64,000 nt of DNA from Trametopsis cervina (Eukaryota; Basidiomycota; Agaricomycetes; Polyporales; Irpicaceae): assembly GCA_022385755.1 (NCBI GenBank), contig MU278367.1, positions 248,001 to 312,000 on the forward strand, read 5' to 3'. A program made the position numbers and the translations under genes. Numbering within the stretch: the stretch's first letter is position 1; each line of letters opens with the position of its first letter. The notes beneath the pieces were generated by a model. It made no database searches, had not been told where the DNA came from, and saw only the letters and a list, made by a program, of their open reading frames with translations. This document shows, one piece after another, positions 1-11,388 of this stretch.

Positions 1-174
1 TCGCACACGGGATGGAGTGTGAGCGCGTCTTCGTTGCCTCCTGCGTTGATGGATGTTCGGAGACGTGCCATACAATCATCGCGATGTACACATACGCGCA
101 CACGAGTGACGTTCGAGCGGACGGCCTCCCGTACCACACGCGTATTCATCCTCATTCGCAACAGGTAGACCGCA

Positions 175-1164
175 ATGGCAACACCCGACTCAGAAGTGGA
201 CATTAAGTACAACCCGCACTTTAACGAAGACGATGCAGATATCATCATCCGTGCAGGAGATGGAGCCTACTTTCGGGTTTACAAGATCTTCCTATCGAAG
301 GCTTCATCAGTCTTCAAGGATATGTTCAGGATTCCGCAATCCCCGTCAGGCATCGTAGATGACCGCGATCACATCAGTGGAACTCCTCTCATTAATCTCA
401 GCGAAGACGAGCAAATCCTTGAGAACGTCTTCCGGCTATGCATTCCGTTCGAAGACGTCGAGCTCACTGACGTCGACGAAATCGCTCAAGTTATCATCAC
501 AGCCGACAAATACGACATGGCCCGTATCAAGGAACACGCACAAAAGTTATGGCCTACCGCAGCTGCGAAAGAGCCGCTGCGAGCGTTTGCTATTGCCTGC
601 AAGAAAAATTTGCGGGAAGAAGCCATTTGGGCTGCGAAACTAACTCTCAAAGAGCCCATTTGGCCTCTTGAACCGAATCCCCTCATAGGAGAGCTACGGG
701 AGATATCAGCCGATACAATCTTGAGGCTCCAGTCCTACCACAGGAGATGTAGTGAAGTCGCTGTTGGTGCGGCAAAAAACTCGACGTGGTGCACAGCGAT
801 CTACACGTCTGTTACTTGCAGATACTGCCAGGGTTCATGTGGCGGGTCTGTTGTTCAAAGCAGGACAGGGCGTGACTGGTACTTGGAGTATCTCAAGATG
901 GCTGTCGAGAAGCTCGCCGTGCAACCCTCTGGGTCTATCGTGGCCAGCGAAGCGATTCGCGCGCAAACAATGCGAAAGGTCTACTCACCAGCGGATCAGG
1001 TCTGCAACATGACTATGCACATCGTCGATTCGATCCGGCAGGTTGTAGCAGAATTCGGCAAGGCCATCGATGCTGAGCTCGATAGGGTAAGATTCGTCTA
1101 AGAGTGTTCTTCTGTCTCAGCTGACCTCGGCCGGTTTTAGGTCAAGTTGGATTTGGATTCTTGA
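175..1164 (+). CDS. BTB/POZ domain protein, copy 1
   Basis: Starts at ATG 175 and reads openly to 1101, but a better model splices out 1087-1140 (GTAAGA...TTTTAG) and adds a 24-nt last exon (1141-1164) coding VKLDLDS, giving 311 residues. The two BTB paralogs near 40 kb end the same way (VKLEVVY, VKLELAY), which supports the splice. The BTB fold lies at about residues 15-125: the DADIIIRAGDG strand, then VYKIFLSKASSVFKDMF, the usual Agaricomycete BTB signature. The rest is helical and unassigned. BTB domains mediate dimerisation and often bind cullin-3, but no partner domain (Kelch, MATH, zinc finger) is visible here, so the function is unknown. It is convergent with the acetoacetyl-CoA synthetase. 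The family call is firm; the role is not. Confidence 0.85.
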
Positions 1165-1398
1165 GGCAAGTAGTAAAGGAACGATGCGCTTACGGCACAG
1201 CCAAGGAACTCACCACCCGTATCACAGTGTTTGAATGAACGTCGTGCCCGAATATATTCTCATCTAACTTTCTTGCAAGACCAGTGTCCTATATGACATG
1301 TTGTACTGTATATATATTTTCATCAGCCTTTGGTAATCTACGTGCCAACCACAGAGCGGAAAAGCGATGCTATTGAGATAGTCACGATCCACCGGTCG

Positions 1399-4205
1399 CT
1401 ACAGCCTTGCCTTCGCGCCCCCGAGTAGCTGCTCAAGGTTATGATACTTGTAGTACAACTTCAGAGATTCCGGGTTCGCCACAGTACCGCTCGGTTTCAA
1501 TTGGTATCCGGATACAATCTGCTTGACAGCAATTTCGATCTTCTTATTGTTCACGGTGTACTGCATGTGGAAGGACATTGAGCTCCGGTTGACATTGATA
1601 CGTCGTGGCTGGGAGATATGTGCTCACCGGAATATCCGCCACCTCGAAGACGTATGCCGGTACGTGCCTTGCGCTGAGTGCTCGCCGAATGGCGGTTTTG
1701 ACGCGCTGAACGAGTTCATCGGTAAACTTGACGTTCGGGCGCATTTTACAGAACAGGAGAACACGCTCGTCCTTGTCCTGTGGTCGCCGTTGGCCGACAC
1801 ATAGTGTATCATCAAACTGGTCTCTGAACTGGTCAAGGACGGCATAGATCTCAGCAGAACCGAAGCGAACGCCGCTGGGGTTCAGTACACCGTCACTATT
1901 GAGGGAATATGAACACAACATGTTTGAAGATAGTCCAGTGAAAATCCGTACCTGCGGCCGAGAATTACGAATCCGCCCGTCTTGGGGTTCTTGACGATAA
2001 AATCGCTGTGTCGCCAAATTCCTTGCGTCGCAGTGTGAATAACATTACATTGCTTGAGACCTCTAACACACATACCAGGCCATGTATCGAAATATGCCTT
2101 GCGGTATTTCTCATTGTCCTCGTCACCCCAGAAGCATACAGGCAGTGTGGGATGAGGGCGCACGCAGACCAACTCTCCCGGCAACCCTGTGTCTTCGATA
2201 TTCTTGCCATTGTCGTCCCAAATTTCGACAGCCATCCCGAGGGCTTTGGCTTGCATCTCTGAAATATGACGTTAGCTTATTACGGCAGGATGTGAATGGT
2301 GCAATAATCTGGCGAACCTCCGGAGTAAGTGGGAAGGACTGGAGACGAGGTGACGACTATATCGTGCGACTATATCAACATGATGGATCGCAGGGAGTGT
2401 AATGAGGACTCACATCCTGCGCAAATATCCGTACCGCCTGATACGGATGTGAGGTGAATATCACCAAACGTTTCCTGCGTCCATGCAAACAGTGGGACTG
2501 TCAAAGGGGCTCCGGTGGACATGATAGTTCGCAAGGAAGCAAAGGGCGCCAGTTTGCCTTCGTGCACAGTCAGGTATGGTTCAGCAACGAAGTGAGGGAT
2601 GAAGTACGTACGAGGTTCAATACCCCGCGCTTGAATCTCAGCGAGCCAACGAGGGCCAGTTCCAAAGATGGTCACCCTGGTGGTTTGAAGCTTAAGTATA
2701 AACCCTAAGAATACGCTCTACAGCTGCACTTACCCTTGATCACTGACGAACTTTAAGAAGGCGGGGAGCGACGGGTGGAAAGGCGATCCATCGTATGCAA
2801 TAAGACGAGACCGTTGTGACAATGCTGGTAGCATGGAATTCCACATCATCCACCCTGGCTGAGCGACATAGTCAGATCGAACTTCTCTGTACATGTATTT
2901 GTGCAAGACTCACCGTGGTGTACTGGAAATATGTATCCTCAGGGCCCATGTCGTATGACAAGATGTGCTCTTTCATGCCATTTATTAATAAGCCCTTTTA
3001 TGAACATCCCGGTCAGCATAGGGCAAAAGCACAGAATATAGCCTCTTACGCCGACAGAGTGAACGATGCACTTCGGTACACCTGTTGTACCTGACGAATA
3101 CAGGATAAAGAACGGGTGGTTGAATGGCACTTGTTCATAAGAGAGAGGTCTGTTATCCCCGCTGGCGAGGAAACCACTCCAGGTATAGCTTCATTTTATC
3201 AGAAGGCAGTCAGTTTACGAATACCACGCGTAAATGTGCGGAAAGATACTTACCAGTTGGGAATACCTGACGGCACCGATGCTTCCTTTCCTGTCTTCGC
3301 GCTCGGAAGGAGTATCACGCGTTGCAGGCCGTGTTTCCAGAGTTGGTCAACCACCGTCTTGACGTTTGGCATTAGGTCTATCGTCTTGGTCGCGTAGACG
3401 ACCTCAATCTCAGCGAACACGAGCTTTGGTCTTATCTGCATATACCTATCCAGCACGCCCTGTTTACGATCAGAAGAGCTTCAGAGGTGCGTAATATATG
3501 CGTACTTACCTGAGCACCCATATCTGTCGCTGTGCTCGAGAACATTGCGCCAATACTAGCAGCAGCTAGGGCAATGACAATAACATGAATGTTATTTGTG
3601 ACAATCGCTTCATGCAAGTTGAATTCTCGGCTTCGCAGGATGTGTAAAAGGTAACATACCTGCCACTCTGTCTCCTTTCTGCAGCCCATGTGCTCGCATC
3701 GCTGCAGCCGTCTGTCTGACCATTTCCTTTAGCTGGCGATAGCTTATGTGCTTCACATCCCCTGTCTCGCGTGCAGCGGTGACTGCGATAGCGTCGCCGT
3801 CATGGCGAAGAAGATTTTCCGCGTAGTTCAGACGAGCACCGGGAAACCATTCCGGAACTTCTTTCATCTTTCCTGGAACGAGTATCTACAGCAGGGTAAA
3901 TGCGCGTCCGTGGTCACGTATGTGAAGAACTCACTTTCTCAGGAGGTACGGAGTATATGATACCAAAGTGCTCCCATAGATCTTGCCAAAATGTGTAATC
4001 CGTAACAGAGTACTTGTGCAGGTCGTGGTAGTCCTCTGGACAGGGCGCAATATGAAGGATGCTCTTAAGTGTTTGATGAAAGCTTGCACTTACTGAGGTT
4101 CAGTCCATGCTTCCGGTTGATGAGCCTGCGAAGGCCTTCCACCCGAGACCGTGCAGGATCCTTTGGCGTCCATATGAGGCGTGATTGTGAGAACTGAGCA
4201 TCCAT
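1399..4205 (-). CDS. acetoacetyl-CoA synthetase
   Basis: ANL-superfamily ligase that activates acetoacetate to acetoacetyl-CoA with ATP in the cytosol, feeding ketone-body carbon into sterol and lipid synthesis. The protein starts [17 protein letters not shown] (ATG at 4203-4205), the N-terminal pattern of this family, and continues through at least six small introns. Visible landmarks are the [14 protein letters not shown] segment, the AMP-binding motif [10 protein letters not shown] (near 3080-3100), a [25 protein letters not shown] stretch near 2100-2190, and the C-terminal catalytic lysine region [16 protein letters not shown] near 1520-1560. It ends with GGAKARL and a TAG at 1399-1401. 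Length and order fit acetoacetyl-CoA synthetase rather than acetyl-CoA synthetase because of the distinct N-terminus and the [11 protein letters not shown] tail. It is divergent from SEY1. Confidence 0.94.
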
Positions 4206-4972
4206 TGTAATGAGGAACAGAAGTAAGTGAGAGGTTCGGGACGTGAAGGTGTGAGTCCAATCAACCTATGCAGCGCAGTTTATACAACAAGTACGCCCGG
4301 CTGCTTTCCCGAAGACTCCTTAGAGCTAGTCATGGTAATGATCTTATTGCATCGGAATGAGAGCGGAGAGCCAGAACCCATGATACAGTTATTCGTGGCG
4401 ACAGACTGTCGGCACAGACGCGCCTACTTGGTCCGGATTGCTGACGAGAAAAGAGACATCACGAGTTCACGGGATACGTATTATTTCTCTGAGAGGAGTT
4501 CGTATAGCCTTGTAGTCGGTGTGAAGGTTACCGTGGGGGATGTGTTTGCTCTATGACAAGACAGTTGATATTGACTTAGGTAGTCTATCGTACCTCGGGG
4601 TAAATACATGCAACTGTCTCAACCTCATACTGCATCTCATATCCTACTTCTCTATGGTGTGCTATCCTGTCACTGTACAAAATATCGTTGGCACAACTTT
4701 ATACGTGACGAGTTGTAAGAACTTGCCTGTGCCTGATAAACAGTCTCGAACTCCTCAAGATTCTCAGCCAATAATTTGCGAACAAGAGAGTAAAGCAGAG
4801 GAAGGGCGCCTCCTACGCAATATGATGGTGACTACCATAAGTAGGTAAACCACGTGGACTGGCTACGTGCATAACACTACCGGCAAGGTTAGTTGAGGAC
4901 ACCTTGCTGCCACCTCTACCCTGAATAAATACACCGGACACTCCTTTGAAACACAACTTCACGACTCTTAAC
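4206..4972. promoter_or_regulatory. divergent intergenic region between acetoacetyl-CoA synthetase and SEY1
   Basis: About 770 bp separate the two divergent start codons. Open frames here (for example 4227-4556 and 4540-4848 on the plus strand) have no recognisable protein features and random-looking composition. The stretch presumably holds both promoters and 5' leaders. No specific element could be named. Confidence 0.5.
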
Positions 4973-7900
4973 ATGGCCGAAACATGTATGTGCCAGCTAT
5001 GCGCTGCAGACTCATGCTGATAGTTGGTTAGCCACGAACGGTCACCCCAACGGTTACCCCAATGGTCTCGCAAACGGAGGCGAGAAGTTAGATCAGAACT
5101 TTGAGCGGGTGCAGATCATCAACGACGCGAAGGAATGGACGTGCGTGTATCACTGCTGTGCATTACATATTGTGCTCACATCCCTGCGCAGAACGGAACT
5201 GACACCCCAAGTATCACGGTGGGGACTGCAGGAGACCGGTTTCGACTATGACATCGTTGCAGTGTTCGGCTCACAATCGACAGGCAAAAGTGGGTTGCGC
5301 TGAGGTCTATTAATGTGTACAAGCGTGCTGAACTGCCCGCCAGGTACGCTACTCAACAGGCTATTTGGCACTAACTTCGACGTTATGGACGAGACACAGC
5401 GACAGCAGACCACCAAAGGTGCGTAGGCGCTGCGCGCGACGCGCCCGTACTCCAATAACAGCGCCCCTCAGGTATCTGGATGTGTCGTGGAAAGGGCATG
5501 AACGTTATGGTCATGGATGTTGAGGGTACTGACGGACGGGAGCGTGGTGAGGACCAGGTACTGTCCCGTTCATCACGTCGGGGACGCGTGGAGTTCATTC
5601 GTGATACAGGATTTCGAGCGCAAATCGGCGCTGTTCTCCCTCGCCTCGTCGGAGGTCCTCATCGTCAACCTCTGGGAACATCAAGTCGGTCTGTACCAAG
5701 GTGCTAACATGGGCTTGCTCAAAACCGTCTTCGAAGTGAACTTGGGTCTGTTCGGAAAGAAGACCGCCGACGGGTGAGCGCTGCCAGTATCCACTGTTAC
5801 AATAGCAGCTTCTGATATGTTGCCTGCCTAGCCGGAATCCCCGCACACTACTCCTCTTCGTCATTCGTGACCACATTGGCACCACCCCTCTGGCAAACCT
5901 CGAAGCTACACTGTCCACCGACATGCATAAGATCTGGGATTCCCTGTCGAAGCCGGATGAACTGAAGGACAGAAAGCTATCCGACTACTTTGATCTCTCT
6001 TTCGCCGCTCTCCCTCACAAGATACTGGCAGCAGACAAGTTTGAAAGCTCTGTCCAGGACCTACGAAAGCGCTTTTCGGACAAGTCGCGTGATGACTATG
6101 TGTTCAAGCCAGCTTACCACAAACGCATCCCAGCCGATGGTGTCGCGTTCTACATGGAGGGTATTTGGGTATGTTATATCACACCATAGCGTGCTATATC
6201 ACCACACTAACCGTCTCTTGCAGGAACAAGTCCAAACGAATAAGGACCTCGATCTGCCTACCCAACAGGAATTGCTAGCACAGTTCCGCTGCGACGAGAT
6301 TTCTGCTGGCGCTCTATTAGAATTCAATGAACAGGCCAAACCACAACGTAGACCGATCGAAGCCGGCAAGGTGATCGTTGGTCTCGGTTCCATGATGCGA
6401 CAATGGCGCACAACAGCACTGGGTGGGCACTATTTGCATTTCAGGGAGCGCGCAATACTCACATCCTAGGTGCTCGTCTTCAGTGCGGTACGATCGTGAC
6501 GCGTCTCGGTACCACCAGGGCGTATATAAACGCAAACGTGCCGACCTCATTGCCGCAATCGACTCCTCCCTCTCGCCTCTCTTCCTCGGCCAGACCAAGA
6601 ACCTGCACAAAGTCTCCCTCGTGTCCTTCAAGCAAGAGCTGCTTGACGGCTTGCGCGGCGACGGATACAACTTTGCGGACATCGTCAACGTTGCCCGCGA
6701 AAAGTGGGAGAAGGCGTTCTTGGATGGGGCGAAGGAGGCGTTGGTGGAGGAGACGGACTGGAGTTATGATGAGGAGTTTGGGCTGCTGAAGGACGAGATG
6801 AAGAGCGTGGCGGATCAGTGCAGGAAGGACGAGACGAAGAAGATGGTTAATGCTATCGAAGTGAGTTATTGCTACCCCACATGCGTTCTGGGGAAACAGG
6901 GTCTCATCTTACCCAAATTTGCGCAGCGTAACTTCAAGCGACAGATCGCGGAACCCGTCGAACTTCATCTCAATAAGCCTTCGCTCAAGATGTGGGATAA
7001 GATTCTGCAGAGTTTCCGTGACCTCATGGACAAATCCGAAACGGCGTACTTGACGAAGGCCAAGAGTGAGTTCTGCCGTTGTTGTGGCCTTATGCTTCTC
7101 TCATATGAATAATCACCAGGTTTCAATTGCACTGATGAGGAGAACTCGACTGCGCTCACGACGCTCAGGAAGCGCACCTGGCTGGCATTGCGTGCCAAAA
7201 TTGATGAGCAGACCGCAGATCAGTCATTCCTGGCCAAGCTGCGCACACACTTCGAAGAGCAGTTCCGTTATGATGACAAGGGCGTTCCCAGGGTGTGGAC
7301 GCCGGAGGACGACATTGACGGGGCGTTTAAGAAGGCAAAAGACGAGGTGCGTAGGCGCGCTACAAAACACCGTCCGCAGTGGGGTTTGACTAATGTTAAT
7401 CCCCAAACAGACCCTCGAGTTGATTCCCTTGTACTCCAAAATCACCCCTACAGACCCGAGCTTAGCATACAGCCTTCCGTCCGAGACCTCCGACTCTCTC
7501 ACTGCCGACGCAGATGACTTCGACTTCCCTTCGACGCTCGTCGTCTTCTCCGAGACGAAGGCCGTGGAGCTGACAAACCGATTCCGTAAGGACGCGGACG
7601 CGTACTATGTTGAGGCGAAACGAAGCACGGTAGCTAGTGTTGCGCAGGTGCCGTATTGGATGTACGGAATGCTCGTCGTGCTCGGGTGGAACGAGGCGAT
7701 GGCCGTGCTGTTCAATCCGCTGTACTTCGCGATGCTCGTGGTTGCAGCTGCCTCTGCGTAAGCCTTCTGACGGCTTTGTATGTTCCCGTGTTCCGGTTGC
7801 TGATTGGTGGACTGTTCCTATATAGGTACATTATCATACAGCTGGGATTGGTGGGCCCCCTCTTTGCGGTGACGAAGACCGTCGGCGGCGAGGTACGTAT

Positions 7901-8125
7901 TCCTGTGATGAGACGTGTGATTATGGCTGACCGGCTATTTGTTGATAGGTTCATCGTCAAATGAACACGCGTCTGAGAGAGCATTTCTCGCAGCCCGTGC
8001 TGACAGAGCCTGTTCGTTCAGCGCCCATCTCATCAAGCGGCAGCAGCAACCGCACCCTCGAGGACGACTTTGTGGAGGTCAAGAGGCCGTCGCGCGCGAG
8101 CTCACGGGACTTCAAGACGTTGTAA
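4973..8125 (+). CDS. SEY1: Sey1/atlastin-like dynamin GTPase (ER fusion)
   Basis: Root-hair-defective-3/Sey1 family GTPase that drives homotypic fusion of ER tubules. The first exon is only 13 nt (4973-4985); splicing 4986-5031 gives an N-terminus [17 protein letters not shown]-domain motifs are all present: P-loop GSQSTGKS, switch [20 protein letters not shown] (G3), and the RD-type G4 in [15 protein letters not shown] long helical middle domain follows. Two hydrophobic hairpin segments near the C-terminus (about 7650-7860, [13 protein letters not shown]... and [14 protein letters not shown]) and a short cytosolic tail ending [11 protein letters not shown] complete the family layout. At roughly 790 residues it matches the family. 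About ten small introns interrupt it. The plus-strand neighbour downstream is unrelated. Confidence 0.95.
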
Positions 8126-8671
8126 TGAGGGGCTGTTCTCTATTTCTGTTTTGCATGCACATCGTTAATGGCTGGATTCATTTCGCTCTCTTGATTGTTT
8201 TATAATAAATGTCATATTCTCTGCCATATCGATGAGACACAGCTTCGCGGCTATGAGGAACGCAGCTTATGCTATGCGACCGGTGACGTGTGTGCACAAT
8301 TAAACACGGCGCAGCACGACGTCATTGGGCGCCACCTGTGGATTGATGCGCTTCTTTGCCGTATATGGCAGGCGTCGGATGGATTCTGCACCACTTTACG
8401 CCGTTGTCGCCGGGTTGTCCTCCCCGCTCATCGTCATCAGACGCACTGCGGTCGGCTGGAGCAAGGCTGCGTAAACGTTGCCGTCCTCGCCACTCCTCAG
8501 CGTCTTCTCCCCGCACGAGTCCGGGGCTTGTCTCCAACGAGAGCCACTCCAGCGCGCGCAGTTTTACGAGAAAGATTGGTCACCGCAATTTTCGGGAGGA
8601 GCACCACCCTGGCGTCCTCGGAAACCTCAGCCTGAGAGGCCAGCAGTCGTCGTCCTTTACAAAGAGCGGCG
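8126..8671. other. intergenic, SEY1 to Hsp20-like gene
   Basis: About 550 bp with the SEY1 3' flank and the leader/promoter of the next plus-strand gene. Overlapping open frames in several phases run into the next gene but lack conserved features, so I read no gene here. Confidence 0.4.
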
Positions 8672-11388
8672 ATGTCGTCCCCAGGGGCCCCCCACTCTAC
8701 CGCACACCCGCACACGACAGAAACGACGCCAACCACGGCGCATACAACGCACACAACGCATACAGCGCATAGTTTATCTCCTCCCCCTACGACGTCGTCT
8801 TCGTCATCTTCTTCTCTGCAGTCGCTTACCTCTTCATCCGACTCGTCGACCCTTTCGACCCCGTTTGAGAGCTTGCAACTCGAAGATTCGTCACCAGAGC
8901 CGTTCCTGGGACAAGACAAAGACCGGTCTTTCTTCGATCACGCAGAACAGACGTACGACGCAGACGCGGAGCCGTTCTCGCTGCACCAGCCGGACGCCAG
9001 CATGTTCGAGATGATGAAACGGGAGAGCCCGAGGTCGACACCGTGTGGTGAGTTTCGTGCTCGTTTGCCTACTTTTACGTACCGGCGTACCTCTTCTGTG
9101 TCTATCCTGCCTGTCTGCCCGTGCGATAATGGGACAGGAGAAGCCGAGCTGTACCCGAGCGTGCTGTGCCCCTCCCTTCCGCGAGCTTGTTCGCCAGATT
9201 GTGTCGCGTCAGCGGATGTCGGCTGGCGCGAAGCGAGGGCGCCGTCGAGCGCGACAAACACGCTACGAAGACCCTTCGCGTGCGTTGTCGGCGATATCAG
9301 AACGGCTCTGCTAGCCCACGGGTACTGTAGCTCACGGCCAGCCTGCGGCTAGTGGCGGAGAACAAGAGCTCGTCAGATCTGTCTCATATGTTCCAGCTAT
9401 GTTCCGCGTTCTGTGCGCACGGCGAGGACCCGGCTGCCGTAACCTCGGATGGGTCGGTCCTCGGGAGACGGCCCACGAGGCAGATTCGCCTCTGCCCGAT
9501 GGGAGACGCCCCCAATGGTCTCCTTCCCGTGCCTTGCAATGCCAGCCAGCTTTTGCCACACATGTGTCCACACCCATCTGATCGTCGGTCTCTGTCTCGC
9601 TGCCTCTTCCCATCCGCTGACTTTCTTTCTTCCCCTCTCCTTCTCTCCTCCCCGCACTATAGGTACACCCTCGCAGCACAACCGTCCCACCCTCCACCAC
9701 TCGCACACTTCCTTCCACATACGCACGCCCCGCTCGCCAACTCTCGAACGTGAGCGGCCTGCTCTGGTCCACCGCAACACGTCCTACACGAAGCGGCACG
9801 CCTCCTTCGACAGCCCCCGTGAGGTTCCGCTGCCGTCCATGCAATCTTCTCCCCACAGCTACAACCACAGCACACATCCTACCCAGGAAGACCATCCCGA
9901 GCTCTATCTCGACCACATGGGAAGAGGCACGGCGGGATTACCAAGCGGACAAGCCTCCGGTGCGCCGACCACATCTGATTTCGCCTTCCTCGACTCTTCT
10001 CCCGACGCGCACATCGCCGCAGAGCAATCCCAGCCCCCACGCCCGGCGAGCCCAAGCACGATGGACACCACGGACGACGACACGGCGGCTCCGTCGAGCT
10101 CCCACACATCGCCATTGTCATCGCCGCAGCCGTTTCAGCAACGCCGGATGACTTCCGGACCTATTCCGCTGCAGGGTGGTCGCCCGATCTCTGCGCAAGA
10201 GCCACCGCGGCCAATATACTCGCCCACGCCAGTGCGTGCTGGGACGATGAGCGACCGAAGCTCGACGATAAGCCTGCCGCTCCCTATGCACACGCCGTAC
10301 CACACACTCCCGTCTGTGCAGCCACATGACACCGAGATGGCGCCAGAGACTGAATCATCCTCCAGCTCCGCTTCCACTTCGACGTCTTCTCTCGCATCGA
10401 CCTCGTCCGACCCACAAACGCCATCGTCCCCATCGTCGTCGTCATCATCCCGGCGCCCCGGGTACATGACACGCGAGTACACGCAGCCGGTATACAGCTC
10501 GTCCGGGATCCCATATTCATTTGGAAAGCCCGACTGGCTCGCCGAACACACCAGGCCGTCCGCGTCGTCCTCGAGCCACTCGCTCATCATGACTGTCGAG
10601 GAGGGGTACATGCCTCCGCCCATACCGCCGACTATCTTAACGCCGCCTCCGCCGCCGTCACATAACGGACACCATCACGCCCCCCACGAGCCGTTCTTAG
10701 CCCATGCATCGCCTCGCAGCACGGAGATTCGAGTGGAGACAAGCCGCAGAGAATATAAACTCATTGTTCCTCTCCCTGGCTACCGCCGCGACTCGATGTG
10801 AGTGTCTCGTGCTTCCCATCTTTTTCACTTTTTTTTCTTTCGTGAAATTTCCTTTGTCCATCGATTATCTGGTGGCTTTGTTTCTGTGGCTGCCTAGTGT
10901 CGGCTGTCGCATCCTCCTGTCGACACCGGAGGCGGATTAGGCGTTTTGCCGTTTGCCGTTTGGCATTAAAGTTTAAGCAGCTTGTGCGCTGATTGGCCTG
11001 CGCTGGCACAAGAATGATTTGTCTCCCTTTTGATTCCTTTCTACGCTGCCATGACGTCTGCTTCTACGATCGCTAAACTCTTATCACTCTTTGTTTACAG
11101 TACTCTATCGGCGAGGCGAAGGCGCATCCTGCACGTCGTCGCTGATTCCTGGGAACCCGGAGGAGGTACGTGGGGCGCGCTAGCGTCGATTTGTTTGTGA
11201 TTATTCCGGGGATGCTGACCCAGCGTACACGCTTTTTGTTGCCTGCAGGCCATCTTGAGCGTCGGATCTCGTTTGGTTACGATGCCGACCTGGGGCAAGT
11301 GCGCGCCGAATTTGACGGCGAGCTTTTGCGCGTGACGGTCCCGCGCCGTGTGATGCCGATGACGTACATGGAGGCGCAACTCAGTTAA
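8672..11388 (+). CDS. low-complexity protein with C-terminal Hsp20/alpha-crystallin-like domain
   Basis: Four exons (8672-9047, 9663-10797, 11101-11165, 11249-11388) join in frame to 571 residues. About 450 N-terminal residues are Ser/Thr/Pro/His-rich and probably disordered (a TTHTTHT-type start, poly-Ser runs near 10360-10450, polyproline near 10610-10660). The last 95 or so residues resemble an alpha-crystallin beta-sandwich: EIRVETSRREYKLIVPLPGY, RRRRILHVVADSW, GHLERRISFGYDADL and FDGELLRVTVPRR. The last two correspond to the Hsp20 strand pattern with the usual L-x-V-T-V-P ending. Three introns, two of them 303 and 615 bp, split the gene; the long ones are unusual here. Classical small heat-shock proteins are short, so this is not a standard Hsp20. 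It may be a co-chaperone or regulatory adaptor. Function is not known to me. Confidence 0.72.

Noticed and set aside
9332..9916. 194-residue minus-strand open frame
   Set aside because: Covers a plus-strand intron and the low-complexity exon of the Hsp20-like gene; composition mirrors the sense repeats.
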